Shown here in pieces: positions 20,750 to 30,074 of a stretch of DNA of 64,000 nucleotides. Location: NCBI GenBank assembly GCA_905221605.1, contig CAJNDS010002272.1, positions 298,501-362,500 of the forward strand, read 5' to 3'. The notes under the pieces are model-generated. The model saw only the letters and a program-made list of their open reading frames with translations, was not told the origin of the DNA and made no database searches. This DNA is from Symbiodinium natans (lineage: Eukaryota > Sar > Dinophyceae > Suessiales > Symbiodiniaceae). Position 1 is the first letter of the stretch. Each line of letters starts with the position of its first letter. Made by a program: the position numbers and the translations under genes.

Positions 20750-21600
20750 TTATATGGTTACACCAGATTGACCAGCAGCCTCGCCCACCTTGTGCCAGTG
20801 TGAGAGTCGAAACTTCATTTCCGTATGTCATATGACAACGGCTACTACGTGTTGAATACATCTTGTACAACAAGTGCTTTGAGCGAAAAATGTCTTGAAG
20901 ATTTCAACAACCATACGTCATATGTATACATATATATATATATACACTCATATATAAATCTATGTCACATATTCTGTGTTTTGTAAGGGCAGGTTTTTCG
21001 TGCCCACCTTTTATTTCAGATTCTTGTTTACGAGTGTCTGCGCAGGCAAGATTCAATGTTTGATTCCTAGCACTTGTGTTTCCTTTGGTTTGGACTTTGG
21101 ATTGAAGTGTTTGTAACGGCAGAGTTAAACTTGTATTCTTGGTTGAAAATGTCTGTCTACAGGTTTTGTCCGCGTTGCAGAAGTTAATGTTTGCATTTGG
21201 TTTGGTGTTGTGTTCAAGGGAATTTGCGAGGAGGAACTTGCAATTTACGATTGGTTTGATTTTCGGTTTAGTGCTTAAACTACTTGCACAGGCAAGTTTT
21301 AAGCTTGAAAAAAAGCGGTTCCCACATGATACGTAAAGGTCCATGGCACATAGTCCCTATTGGGGCCTGTTAGTATAAGGGGGCCCATCCCAATTGATAC
21401 CCTACGTTCAGCCATATCCATGCTGTAATTGAGGAGCTTAGAACCACCCCAAACCGCCAACTCTGAGACCTATAGACCCTACAACCCCTACATAAGTCCT
21501 AACTAGCGTGTAGGGGTTTAGGGTTGAGGTTTAGGGTTTAGGGTGTAGGGTTTAGGGTTTTGGGTTTAGGGTTTAGGGTTTAGGGTTCAACCCCAAATCC
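20750..21600. other. AT-richer spacer, no supported gene
   Basis: A minus-strand 146-codon ORF (20904-21344) overlaps TA repeats and has poor GC3, unlike the window's coding islands. 21351-21386 is half of the TACTAACAGT inverted-repeat family. TTTAGGG array at 21514-21587. Confidence 0.45.
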
Positions 21601-21644
21601 TAAACCCTATAACTTAGACCAGCTCCCCCCCCCCCCCCTTGCAG

Positions 21645-21720
21645 GAGCGGGTCGCCGTGCGCCGGGGGCCCAGCTGGGAGTGCAAGATCTCAGGGCGCTG
21701 GCCCTTCGAGGAGGAACAGG
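21645..21720 (+). CDS. Exon-like island with GC-type donor
   Basis: C14-tt-gcag|GAG start, frame ERVAVRRGPSWECKISGRWP then FEEEQ, 25 codons with near-total GC3. The end is CAGG|GCCCTAAACCC: no GT is available, and GC begins the CCCTAAA array. Product unknown. Confidence 0.55.
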
Positions 21721-21885
21721 GCCCTAAACCCGAAACCCTAAACCCTAAACCCTAAACCCTGTGGTTTACTGGGGAAGTAAGAGGAGTTGGCGCTCATTGG
21801 TGATCAGTTTCAAGGGTCACCATTCAAATCCGGCCGAAGCTTGCTCCAGAGCAAAAGTCCGGCTTGAGCTCGTTTGTGACAGCAG

Positions 21886-21929
21886 GAGCGCCTGAGTTGA
21901 GGCTGACAATTCTGTACCGAATGCCTGCC
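21886..21929 (+). CDS. Short exon-like island (APELRLTILYRMPA)
   Basis: gacagcag|GA start; ends ATGCCTGCC|GCCCTAAACC, again a GC junction with the array. The preceding 21854-21885 (AKVRLELVCDSR) is also open. Confidence 0.35.
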
Positions 21930-21930
21930 G

Positions 21931-22023
21931 CCCTAAACCCTAAACCCTAAACCCTAAACCCTAAACCCTAAACCCTAAACCCTAAACCCTAAACCCTAAA
22001 CCCTAAACCCTAAACCCTAAACC
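21931..22023 (+). repeat. Perfect CCCTAAA array
   Basis: About 13 uninterrupted heptads. Confidence 0.95.
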
Positions 22024-22040
22024 GCGCTCACACGTTGAGC

Positions 22041-22129
22041 ATGGCTTTATGCGCTGAAACAATGAAGACTGGTCATGCTCGCGGCCAACGCGGAGTGTAC
22101 AACGACGTCAAGACATCTCCTGACGATGA
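22041..22129 (+). CDS. Exon-like island with ATG, possible first coding exon
   Basis: ATG lies one base after ttgag; frame MALCAETMKTGHARGQRGVY then NDVKTSPDD, donor GA|GTGTAAG. If instead spliced at AAGG|GTTCC, phase 1 matches the next island. No other start context is visible. Confidence 0.45.
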
Positions 22130-22258
22130 GTGTAAGGGTTCCAAACCCTAACCCTAAACCCTAAACCCTAAACCCTAAACCCTAAACCCTAAACCCTAAA
22201 CCCTAAACCCTAAACCCTAAACCCTAAACCCTAAACCCTAAACCCTAAACCAGCCAAG

Positions 22259-22341
22259 GGAATCCAGCTGAAGCACTTTGGGCTCTGGAAGCTGTACGAA
22301 CTCTGAGAGCCAGGTATCCGACCTTCACGGTTGGAGTGCTT
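22259..22341 (+). CDS. Helical exon-like island
   Basis: accagccaag|GG start, frame NPAEALWALEAVRTLRARYP then TFTVGVL; ends CTT|GCCCTAAACC (GC-type). Third positions are less biased than in the other frame, but the peptide is strongly helical. Confidence 0.45.
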
Positions 22342-22343
22342 GC

Positions 22344-22447
22344 CCTAAACCCTAAACCCTAAACCCTAAACCCTAAACCCTAAACCCTAAACCCTAAACC
22401 CTAAACCCTAAACCCTAAACCCTAAACCCTAAAAACCCTAAACCCTA
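22344..22447 (+). repeat. CCCTAAA array then G15
   Basis: Clean heptads to 22430, one aaaaaccc irregularity, then a G tract to 22465. Confidence 0.95.
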
Positions 22448-22494
22448 TTGGGGGGGGGGGGGGGAGGGCTGTGGGTTTGGGGTGTGGGGTTTAG

Positions 22495-22536
22495 GGCTTC
22501 GTTTGGCTTCTTCTTGATGGGGCTCGTGGTCCTCAA
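22495..22536 (+). CDS. Hydrophobic exon-like island (ASFGFFLMGLVVLK)
   Basis: TTTAG|GG start: the acceptor is a telomere-type heptad. 14 codons that could be part of a membrane span; ends TCAA|GCTAACCTAAACCC (GC donor). Confidence 0.4.
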
Positions 22537-22664
22537 GCTAACCTAAACCCTAAACCCTAAACCCTAAACCCTAAACCCTAAACCCTTAAGCTTTTTTTTT
22601 CAAGCCTTCAGCTCCACCTGCTGCTAGTATAGGGGGAACCTCCCACCGAAAATCCTCAGTGCAG

Positions 22665-22706
22665 GTCAGCCAGAAGGGGGCGCCCAATACCAGCCAACGG
22701 CTGAGG
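22665..22706 (+). CDS. Short exon-like island (VSQKGAPNTSQRLR)
   Basis: cagtgcag|GTC start; donor AGG|GTTTAGGG from the array. Confidence 0.4.
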
Positions 22707-22766
22707 GTTTAGGGTTTAGGGCTTCAGCCCAAGCCCTAGCTTGTTTGTTCTGGAGATAATCTCGGG

Positions 22767-22908
22767 GTCGGAATAGCTACTAGTTTTTCCCTTATGGACC
22801 CTTCATAAATATACTGATATACTACAATACCCCCCCCCCCCCCCCAACAAATAAAACCAAAAAAAACCCTGTTCTAACTTATTGAGTCCCCTAAATTGTT
22901 ATTCCGAC
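22767..22908. mobile_element. MITE with GTCGGAATA termini
   Basis: gtcggaata at the left and tattccgac at the right, 142 bp, with a C15 tract and aaaaaaaaccc in the centre. Related partial copies at 43510, 47563 (reverse order of blocks) and probably 25338 and 42190. Confidence 0.7.
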
Positions 22909-23102
22909 GGCCCGGCCTGGCAAGCCAAGAGGTGGACTCTCTGAGGGTTTTAGGGTTCAGGGTTTGGGGGCTAGCGTTTGGGGTTTAGGGTTTAGGGTTT
23001 AGGGATGTTCAGGGTTCAGGGTTCAGGGTTCAGGGTTCAGGGTTCAGGGTTTAGGGTTTAGGGTTTAGGGTTTAGGAACTCTTTGGGGGTTTTCGGGTTC
23101 AG

Positions 23103-23316
23103 GGGCTTTGGGTTCCGTGTTTGCCTGGTCGTCCGCCACTTCCTGCAACCGAGCCCTTGTGTCGCCTTGCTTCTGGACCCCATTAAAGACCATCCGCAGA
23201 CTCTGTTCTTCACTGCCGACCGGAATGTTTGGAGCTTTGCCGAAGAAGAACAGGCAATGCATGAAGAAGATAAACAAAGAAGTTTTGGTGCTGAGATATC
23301 CCTTGTATCACTATAA
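23103..23316 (+). CDS. Long terminal exon, product unknown
   Basis: gggttcag|G start, about 70 codons to TAA. Includes FRVCLVVRHFLQPSPCVALL then LDPIKDHPQTLFFTADRNVW and SFAEEEQAMHEEDKQRSFGA. Soluble C-terminus rich in Glu. Overlapping minus-strand ORFs are open too but end in array-derived NPKP. Confidence 0.45.
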
Positions 23317-23478
23317 TGCATGAACCTGAATTCAACCCTTAAACGCTAAAACTGAAAACCTTAGAGAAGCCTTTCGCCCAAAGCCCTCGAACCCCGTAAA
23401 CCCTAAACCCTAAACCCTAAACCCCAAACCCTAAACCCTAAACCCTAAACCCTAAACCCTAAACCCTAAACCCCCCAG

Positions 23479-23524
23479 ACCCTGAAAGGTCCCGAGGACG
23501 TCCCGGTGCCGGATGACGACTCCG
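23479..23524 (+). CDS. Acidic exon-like island (TLKGPEDVPVPDDDS)
   Basis: ccccccag|ACC start; donor TCCG|GTGAGC. Reads on as GELDHPEKILKTP if not spliced. Confidence 0.45.
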
Positions 23525-24380
23525 GTGAGCTGGACCACCCAGAAAAGATCCTGAAAACCCCAATGACCCCTAAACCCTAAACCCTAAACCCTATAATTTA
23601 TAAGAACTTCATGAACCCCAAAGCCTAGACCCTAAACCCTAAACCCTATGAGACCTTGATGAACCCCAAAGCTCCTGAACCCTCATGCCCCCGAGGCTCA
23701 GAATATGAGGTAGGGGTACTATAACCTGTTATTTGGTGAGTGTAGGGTTTAGGGCTCACGGGCATCGAGTTCCTTATCAAGACTGTGGGTGTATATACGG
23801 TATACGGGTATATGCGGCATACGGGGTGTCCTTTGGAGGGTACTCGTGCTTCTAGAAAGCCTTCTTCACATATTCCCGCGACTCTTGGACTGCTGCAGCC
23901 ACGCAGGTTGTTAGGGTTTAGGGTTTAGGTTTAGGGTTTAGGGTTTAGGGTTTAGGGTTTAGGGTTTAGGGTTTAGGGTTTATCGGGTTTGGGGCTTCGG
24001 GTTTGGGGCTTCAGACAGTGGAGTTGAGGGTCTAGGTGTCGAGATTTCGGGCTTCCTCCACCCTGAAACCCTAAATCCCAAACCCTAAACCCGAAACCCT
24101 AAACCCTACATTCCAAGCACCAAATCCCAAGCCCTAAGCCCCCAGCACTCTTTCTGGGTTTTGGAGTACCATACTTTCATGTTTTTTTGGTTCTGGGTTC
24201 CTATGATTGCTACTTATGTATACCTAAAAAGTATATAATTACTTTTTTCCAGGGTCTACTCCAAAGTAGGCCTTATTTCCTTTGTTGAGGGTTGGCCTTA
24301 CAACCAAAAAGGGCACCATGTTTATTCCTAGGTTACTCCTCTGGGTCGAGCTACACCGAACCGAAGTGGGGCCCTGCAAG
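23525..24380. repeat. Arrays and dispersed repeats
   Basis: CCCTAAA pieces to 23650; gtactataacctgttatttggtgagtg at 23718; TTTAGGG at 23912-23982; 24238-24345 shares several ordered blocks, including tttattcctaggttactcc, with 7065-7175. An open frame following cttttttccag at 24251 lies inside that repeat, so it is not called. Confidence 0.6.
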
Positions 24381-24457
24381 GACGAGCCCGCCCCCATCAA
24401 GACTGCCAAGTCTGGCAAGAAGACGCTCCCCGCTGCGGCTCTGAAATCAATTGGAGG
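24381..24457 (+). CDS. Lys/Ala-rich exon-like island
   Basis: ccctgcaag|GAC start, frame DEPAPIKTAKSGKKTLPAAA then LKSIG, donor GG|GTGGAG. Confidence 0.5.
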
Positions 24458-24660
24458 GTGGAGGGGGACCCTAAACCCTATATACACTCTAAAGCCTATA
24501 CACTCTAACCCTAAACCCTAAACCCTGAACCCTAAACCCTAAACCCTAAACCCTAAACCCTAAACCCTAAACCCCAGATTCCTAAGCCCTATGGGGCCTG
24601 AGTTCCCCTGTCTTTACGGTTTCTAAGGATGATGAGGGGGGGGGGGGGCTTGTTCTTCAG

Positions 24661-24697
24661 TGCTTTCGGCCAGATCAGCAACGCTCAAAGCACTGAG
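24661..24697 (+). CDS. Short exon-like island (AFGQISNAQSTE)
   Basis: cttgttcttcag start; end CTGAG|GATTTAGG would need a GA donor. Confidence 0.3.
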
Positions 24698-24832
24698 GAT
24701 TTAGGGTTTAGGGTGGAGTCGGCCGAGGTCGGTCATCGAAGAAAGGGTAGACATACGAAGCCCTGAATCCAACGAATCCCGTCTGCCCGAAACCGAGCAC
24801 TCTGAGGGCAGGGTGTAAGTTTGAGGATTGAG

Positions 24833-24938
24833 GGGAACAACCCTCACCGATTGCCTGAAGTTCCTAAAGAACCGAGACCCTGGAGGTTTGAGTTTCTATG
24901 CAATCAGAGATAGGTTGCTTGGACATGTTGAGATCCGG
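24833..24938 (+). CDS. Exon-like island
   Basis: ggattgag|GG start, frame GTTLTDCLKFLKNRDPGGLS then FYAIRDRLLGHVEIR, donor CGG|GTAGGG. The frame stays open through HIPLGCSFS to 25010, so it could be a terminal exon. Confidence 0.45.
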
Positions 24939-25081
24939 GTAGGGGCTTTGGACATTACAAAGTTTCGGTATCCCTTACAGCACATACCGTTGGGATGCAG
25001 TTTCTCTTAGGAAGAATATGCATCAGCGTGGTTAGAGGGTTAACCTGTTATCCCATGCTTCTCCAAGTCTTAATTTGCCAG

Positions 25082-25141
25082 GTTCCCGTTCCCGTTCCGT
25101 CGGGCAAGTTCCGCAGTATTCCAAGCACCCTTGCCTCCCAT
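25082..25141 (+). CDS. Exon-like island (VPVPVPSGKFRSIPSTLASH)
   Basis: taatttgccag|G start, 20 codons, then runs into a CCCTAAA-derived array; no clear donor. Confidence 0.35.
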
Positions 25142-25277
25142 AAACAAACCCTAAACACCCTTGAACACCCTCTGTCACCCTAATCCCTAAAACCTTAACA
25201 CCTTAAAGCCCTAAAACCCCAAAACCCTAAAACCCTAAATCCTAAAACCTTAAAACCTCAAACCCTCCCTCTCGGAG

Positions 25278-25528
25278 GATTGGCTACTTGTGAGCAAGCC
25301 GGCTTACCCAAAAGCCACGTCTGCTACAGGGCCCTTAGTAATTTGAATAGGGTTTTTGGGGGTGATTATGGTATAACTATACAGGGACCTTAAGGAAAGT
25401 ATGTAATTAGTAGTTAGGTTTACCCCTAGAGTAGGTCAAGGTCTCCAAGTCTCCCAAAACTCCCCTTGCCACTTCAACCATCAACTCCCCGAACTCTCTG
25501 AAGATGCGCCTCTCTTCCTGTTCTGACC
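25278..25528 (+). CDS. Two phase-matched exons around a short intron
   Basis: Exon 1 25278-25337 after ctctcggag (AG|G): DWLLVSKPAYPKATSATGPL, donor TTA|GTAATT, phase 0. Intron 25338-25440 (103 bp) is a repeat-like sequence containing gggggtgattatggtata, shared with 42248-42266. Exon 2 25441-25528 after gtaggtcaag: VSKSPKTPLATSTINSPNSL then KMRLSSCSD, donor GACC|GTATGG. Ser/Thr/Pro/Lys-rich, likely disordered. The intron's match to a dispersed element suggests it arose by insertion. Confidence 0.55.
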
Positions 25529-25632
25529 GTATGGACTGGCCCTAAACCCTAAACCCGAAACCCTAAACCCTAAAGCAACACTACAAGCCGGTTGTAACCC
25601 CTTTCTTAAAGGGTTGCAACCCAATAAGAAAG

Positions 25633-25695
25633 GCGGACCCGCCCACGCGGCTCACGCGCGGACAGCGCAAGCGGCAGCAACGCTGGGGGCCTTAG
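25633..25695 (+). CDS. Basic C-terminal exon (ADPPTRLTRGQRKRQQRWGP)
   Basis: ataagaaag|GCG start, 20 codons to TAG. Preceded at 25583-25612 by a hairpin, gttgtaaccc ... gggttgcaac. Confidence 0.45.
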   Translation, partial: ADPPTRLTRGQRKRQQRWGP

Positions 25696-26356
25696 GGAAA
25701 TTGGAGGGCTTTTGGCGGGGTTAGGGGTTCCGTTTGGTAGAGGGTATTATAAGGAAGGACCCCTAGAAGGGACCCTTCATCTCATTCCCCTGTCTAAGCC
25801 CTGTCTACCCCTCTCTCTCTCTCTATATATATATATATATGTCTCTCTGTGTATTTATTGATTATTCATATTTATATACCTTATGTAATTAGTCCTTATG
25901 CCCCTAAAGAAGCCCAGAATAACCCCTGGGTGCCTCCTTTAGTCTCTTGACTTTGAAGGCCTTAAAACCGCAACCACAAGGTCCCGGTCTTTTCCAGAGT
26001 CTGAACCACGACCCAATGCAAACTTCAGGGTTTAGAAAGGCTTAAGCCAATAGCTGCTATTTTCTGAAGAACCCCCAAAGAATAAGAGAGAATAATCCTT
26101 AGACTACCCTTATCTACCCTTATAAGGAAAATATTTTGTCTTCGGGGGGGTTCTTAAGCAACTAGTAGTTCTTCAATATCCGCTTACTACTACGGTTGAT
26201 GTGCTACATGGGAATACTTAATGGAAAGGGGTAGGGAGGGTTGAGTATTGGGTGAGGGAGGTTACAAGTCCGGAGGGGAATTATTGGGAAATTGCGACAT
26301 CACGCGGGTTTGGGGTTCAGTTTTGAGGGTTTAGGGTTCTACCGGGGAGACGAAAG
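25696..26356. other. MITE-like spacer with CT/TA microsatellite
   Basis: CT then TA repeat at 25808-25850; gaagaaccccc at 26076 and gggggggttctt at 26144 form terminal inverted repeats of a roughly 80-bp AT-rich element. No coding island. Confidence 0.5.
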
Positions 26357-26517
26357 CCCGAGTGGACAGTTCTCTCTGGATGATGGTCGACTTTCATTGT
26401 GGTCCCGACAAGAAAGGCCCGATGTATGCCCCTCCCGCGTTGGACGTTGATTGCCCTTTCAACCCGAAGCAGTACACCCCTAAACCCCAAAACCCCACGA
26501 AACCTCTTGGGGACTAA
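26357..26517 (+). CDS. Long exon-like island (VDSSLWMMVDFHCGPDKKGP...)
   Basis: acgaaag|CC start. Frame RVDSSLWMMVDFHCGPDKKG then PMYAPPALDVDCPFNPKQYT, continuing into array-like CCCTAAACCCC before TAA at 26515. About 40 convincing codons with two Cys and Trp/Met-rich start. The true end is probably near 26478. Confidence 0.5.
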
Positions 26518-26680
26518 GTCAGGCCTTGAATCCTGGACAAGTTGACATCCCCGACACCCGAGTGCAGATCCCCCTGAGGCCTTCAGCTACTTAGAGAGTC
26601 ATACGAGATAGTACGTTCCTTGCGTGAACCCCTCCATGATGGTATTTTTGCTTGATGTTAAGCCCTATACAACCATTCAG

Positions 26681-26771
26681 GGAAAGAGAACTTTCTCCGA
26701 AAGTTCGAGCTTGCGAACCTCGTGATGCTGGCAAGATTTGGGGCGGAGAGGATGGCTTGGTCTGGCATCAT
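26681..26771 (+). CDS. Helical exon-like island
   Basis: aaccattcag|GG start, frame KENFLRKFELANLVMLARFG then AERMAWSGI, donor ATCAT|GTAGGG or stop TAG at 26773. Confidence 0.5.
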
Positions 26772-26972
26772 GTAGGGTTTCGGGTTTTAGGGTTTAGGGT
26801 TTAGGGTTTAGGGTTTAGGGAAGCTTCCGGGGGCCAGAAATAAGGTTTCCTATTCTCAGTGGGGGGGGGCGACCCCTAATCGAGACCCCCAAGGAGTAGG
26901 ATTCCCTTGGACTAAGGACCCCAGTGGAAGCCTTTCCCTGGCTAGAACATGTATCCAGTGATGCAATTGCAG

Positions 26973-27015
26973 AACGAAGCGTGCTGCGTCAGGCTTCTGT
27001 CAGATGGTCCCCAGG
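26973..27015 (+). CDS. Exon-like island (NEACCVRLLSDGPQ)
   Basis: gatgcaattgcag|AAC start; donor CAGG|GTTTAGGG from the array. Confidence 0.45.
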
Positions 27016-27061
27016 GTTTAGGGTTTAGGGTTTAGGGTTTAGGGAACGGCGTGGAGCCTAG

Positions 27062-27175
27062 CGACCAGACGCCTTGCTCAGCGCAGTGCGCAGCTGGCTG
27101 CACAACGAACCTGTCTGGAGCATGGTGACGGAGCCAGCGCTGCATGCTGTGCGTGTGTTCGGCCAACAACATTGA
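27062..27175 (+). CDS. Terminal exon, 37 codons
   Basis: ggagcctag start, frame RPDALLSAVRSWLHNEPVWS then MVTEPALHAVRVFGQQH and TGA. High GC3. It follows 26973-27015 across a TTTAGGG array, but phase does not match simply (1 then 0). Confidence 0.5.
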   Translation, partial: RPDALLSAVRSWLHNEPVWSMVTEPALHAVRVFGQQH

Positions 27176-27478
27176 AAATCACCGCCCTGCTGACGACCCC
27201 TCGTGCTTGCCACAACGGGTTGTTTGGGCTTAGGGTTCCGGGTTGAGGGTTTAGGGTTTAGTAGGGTTTACCCCAACTTCAATCTCAGCTCCCGACCTTC
27301 GGCCCTAAACCTTGGAGCGGCTGACCTTAAACCTTCAAGCCCGAACCCCATGTCAGTGATAGCCCAGAGCTGCATCGGTTGTTTTCGAGTGGAAGGTTTT
27401 GTGGATTTAATGGTCTAAGACTTGAGGAAGTTGTATAAGGGGTTAAGGGTTTTCAGGGTTTCAGGGTTCAGGCTTTAG

Positions 27479-27530
27479 CCCGAACACGCCGTGGTGAGCG
27501 GGGCCCCGCCATCTGCCCTAGAGGCACAGG
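27479..27530 (+). CDS. Exon-like island (PEHAVVSGAPPSALEAQ)
   Basis: ggctttag start, donor CAGG|GTTTTT. Confidence 0.4.
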
Positions 27531-27694
27531 GTTTTTAGGATTTAGGGTTTAGGTTTATAAGGTCGAGGGTTGAGGGTTCAGGGTACGGTGTTTAGGCTTT
27601 GGGGTTTTGGGTTGATAGGGTTTGGGGTACGTAGAAGTAGAACTCACAGCAGAAAGACCCCGAAGCCCCTGTCTAGCGCCAGGTTGGAAAGCAG

Positions 27695-27755
27695 GAGGAG
27701 GCCTTCTGGCTGCGTAGATCTTATTCTAGAGCTTTCGTGCTGAGAGCTTGGAGTA
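27695..27755 (+). CDS. Exon-like island (EEAFWLRRSYSRAFVLRAWS)
   Basis: ggaaagcag|GAG start; ends AGTA|GCCTAAACCC, a GC junction with a CCCTAAA array. Confidence 0.45.
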
Positions 27756-27887
27756 GCCTAAACCCTAAACCCTAAACCCTAAACCGTAAACCCTGGGATC
27801 TCAGGGTGAGGTAGACTGAAAAGAACCCGTTATCCCGCGCCCCCAAGGCTCCCAGCCTTAAACCCCTCAAGACAACGGTTTCTTGAG

Positions 27888-28035
27888 CAAGTCTTCCGTA
27901 GCACTGCTTTTTGCGTTCATGCCGCAAAGCCCTTGCAACAAATCCCTTTTCTGCATCCGAAAGCTGCAAAGCCCAAGCCGAATTGGTAATCCCGACTAGG
28001 TTCAGGGGGAAGCTCAAGGCCTCGTCAACCCCTTG
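27888..28035. CDS. Coding-like segment open on both strands
   Basis: Plus: ggtttcttgag|CAA, QVFRSTAFCVHAAKPLQQIP..., donor TTG|GTAATC at 27985. Minus: cttgcaag|GG near 28035, VDEALSFPLNLVGITNSAWA..., open for over 60 codons. Plus fits the neighbours' direction; minus is longer. Undecided. Confidence 0.35.
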
Positions 28036-28544
28036 CAAGCCTGAGATGCCCCTAGGGTTTAGGGTTTAGGGTTTGGGGCTTAGGATTTAGGGCTTTGCCC
28101 CTGCCCAAATCAAGGGACTACAGGGGGTTACCCTTATCAGGGAATCTAGGGGGCATTTAGGGATGATTTAGGGGCTACTTCGGTACATACTACGAAAGTC
28201 TAGAGAGGGGTTATACACGGGTTATGTATGGGAAAAAGATGAAGCGTCCCCTCTGGGGGTCCCTCCTTCTACCACTGAACCAAGGTTTAGGGTTTAGGGT
28301 TTAGGGTTAAGGGTTTAGGGTTTAGGGTTTAGGGTTTCAAGAAACCCGCAAAGCCCCTGAGCTAGCGCCCTCAAGGTCCCCCAGACGTAAACGCCAGAAC
28401 CCCAAACCCTGACAAATCTCAAACACTAGAACCCTAAGCCCTAAACCCTCAAACATAAATGAACCCTAGAACGCTAAACCCTACACCCTCCAGAAAGCAC
28501 GAATCCCAAGAACCTGAAGCCTGGGCGTTGCATCGGTCTTGGTC

Positions 28545-28728
28545 CCCTAAACCCCTAAACCCCTAAACCCCTAAACCCCTAAACCCCTAAACCCCTAAAC
28601 CCCTAAACCCCTAAACCCCTAACCCCTAAACCCCTAACCCCCTAAACCCCTAAACCCCTAAACCCCTAAACCCCTAAACCCCTAAACCCCTAAACCCCTA
28701 AACCCCTAAACCCTAAACCCTAAACCCA
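28545..28728 (+). repeat. CCCCTAAA octamer array
   Basis: About 20 CCCCTAAA octamers with two irregularities, ending in three CCCTAAA heptads just before an ATG-containing exon. Confidence 0.95.
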
Positions 28729-28730
28729 AG

Positions 28731-28900
28731 ATGAATTTGACCGTCGGCACCCTAGGATCTCCGACGGATTCGAGAGACGTTCGTCTTCCTAGGTAGGATA
28801 GGGAGGGCCCTTAAAAGGGAACACTTCTTGCGAAACTCAATCTAACACTCTTTGGTACAGGGCCGATGCCCTGGACCCCTTCAAAACACTGGATAGAACT
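28731..28900 (+). CDS. Two phase-matched exons with 68-bp intron, possible gene start
   Basis: Exon 1 28731-28792 begins with ATG directly after cccaag: MNLTVGTLGSPTDSRDVRLP, donor CTAG|GTAGGA (phase 2). Intron 28793-28860 ends tctttggtacag. Exon 2 28861-28900: (R)ADALDPFKTLDRT, donor ACT|GTAAAC. All four splice motifs are good and the phase matches. The ATG directly after AG would fit a spliced-leader acceptor, which is inference. Confidence 0.5.
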
Positions 28901-28959
28901 GTAAACCCGGGAACTCTGGCGCCTTTAGAACGTTCAAAAAGCATGAAACCCTAGAAACC

Positions 28960-29160
28960 TGGGACCTTAAACCCAAACCCTCAATATGCAACCCTAGAAC
29001 CCTAGAACACTTAAAACCTTAAACCCTAAAAGATAAACCCTAAACCCTTAAAACCTTCAAGGACCCCAGAAAAGAGGCCTTAAAGCCTTAGAAACCAAGG
29101 ACCTTAAACCCAAAACCCTCAATATGGATTCCTTAAACCCTAGAACCCTTAAGGACACCC
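28960..29160 (+). repeat. Tandem duplication of intron plus exon start
   Basis: gaccttaaacccaaaccctcaatatg...ccagaaaagaggcctt occurs near 28967-29080 and again at 29100-29173. The second copy leads into an exon; the first is a truncated pseudo-exon start (29069). Confidence 0.7.
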
Positions 29161-29162
29161 AG

Positions 29163-29238
29163 AAAAGAGGCCTTCAAGAGCGGTAGTCTTGCCAACCTCT
29201 CTGAGCTCACCGCGCACCTTGAGGAGGACGGCCTAAGG
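29163..29238 (+). CDS. Helical exon (KEAFKSGSLANLSELTAHLE)
   Basis: ggacacccag|A start, 25 codons ending EDGLR, donor AGG|GTGTGC. High GC3. Confidence 0.5.
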
Positions 29239-29358
29239 GTGTGCAGGGTTTAGGGTTTAGGGCTAGGGTTTAGGGTTTGGGGTTTAGGGTTTGGGGTTTG
29301 GGGTTTAGGGTTTAGGGTTAGGGGGTTCAGGGGCTTGAGTGAGGGTTCAGGGTCGGAG

Positions 29359-29420
29359 CATTGGAGTTTTACGGCTGGCCGCAGACTTGGCTTCAGCTGC
29401 AACCTCCCCACATATTTCGG
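29359..29420 (+). CDS. Exon-like island (HWSFTAGRRLGFSCNLPTYF)
   Basis: ggtcggag start, donor TTCGG|GTTTCG. Confidence 0.35.
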
Positions 29421-29551
29421 GTTTCGGGTTTAGGGTTTAGGCTTTAGGGTGTAAGGTTTAGGGGTTCCTATACAGTAGCTTCAGGGCCCAATTCTCTAGT
29501 AGATGGGTACACGGACCCTTAAGTCCTGTAACCCTCGTGCACCGGTATCAG

Positions 29552-29572
29552 AAGGAATGGGAAGACATCGCC
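29552..29572 (+). CDS. Micro-exon candidate (KEWEDIA)
   Basis: ccggtatcag|AAG ... GCC|GTAAAG; frame continues upstream as LVHRYQ. Weak because of size. Confidence 0.25.
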
Positions 29573-29719
29573 GTAAAGCGCCCTTATAGATCCTAAGCCC
29601 CAAGTCCCTAAACCCTAAAACTCCTAGAGGGCCCGAAAACCCCTCAAAGACTTTTAGGCCCTAAGCTAAACCCCTACAATCCTAAGCTTACACTCCTAAG
29701 CCTTGTACGTGGTGCAAAG

Positions 29720-29788
29720 GACAAAGCGCCCGCTGCGCCCAAGGGACCCAAGCGACTGGGGCGAAAGGCTGGAGATTCCGTCGCAAGA
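29720..29788 (+). CDS. Basic exon-like island (DKAPAAPKGPKRLGRKAGDS)
   Basis: ggtgcaaag|GAC start (AG|G), donor AGA|GTTCAG. Confidence 0.45.
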
Positions 29789-30074
29789 GTTCAGGGTTTA
29801 GCAGGGTTTAGGGTTAAGGGTTTCGGGTTTAGGGTCCAGGGTTTGGGGTTCAGGGTTTAGGGTTTCGGGTTTAGTGTATCAGGGTTTGGGGTTCAAGGCT
29901 TTGGGGCTTGGGGAAGTTCAGGCCATATCCGCTTTCGGAAGCTTTCAGGGTTTCCGGGGGTTCGGGGGGCGTTGTCACATGACACGAAGTTGACTTGTGT
30001 GGTTTGGGGTGTTGAATGACACGCGGTCAGATAAGACTTGCTGCCAGTCCTCTTTCGAGGGTTTTGCATCGTAG

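Noticed and set aside
20904-21344. Minus-strand 146-codon ORF
   Set aside because: Low GC3, TA-repeat end, no splice or start context; unlike other coding islands here.
24251-24330. Open frame after cttttttccag (VYSKVGLISFVEGWPYNQ)
   Set aside because: Lies within a dispersed repeat shared with 7.1 kb and has low GC3.
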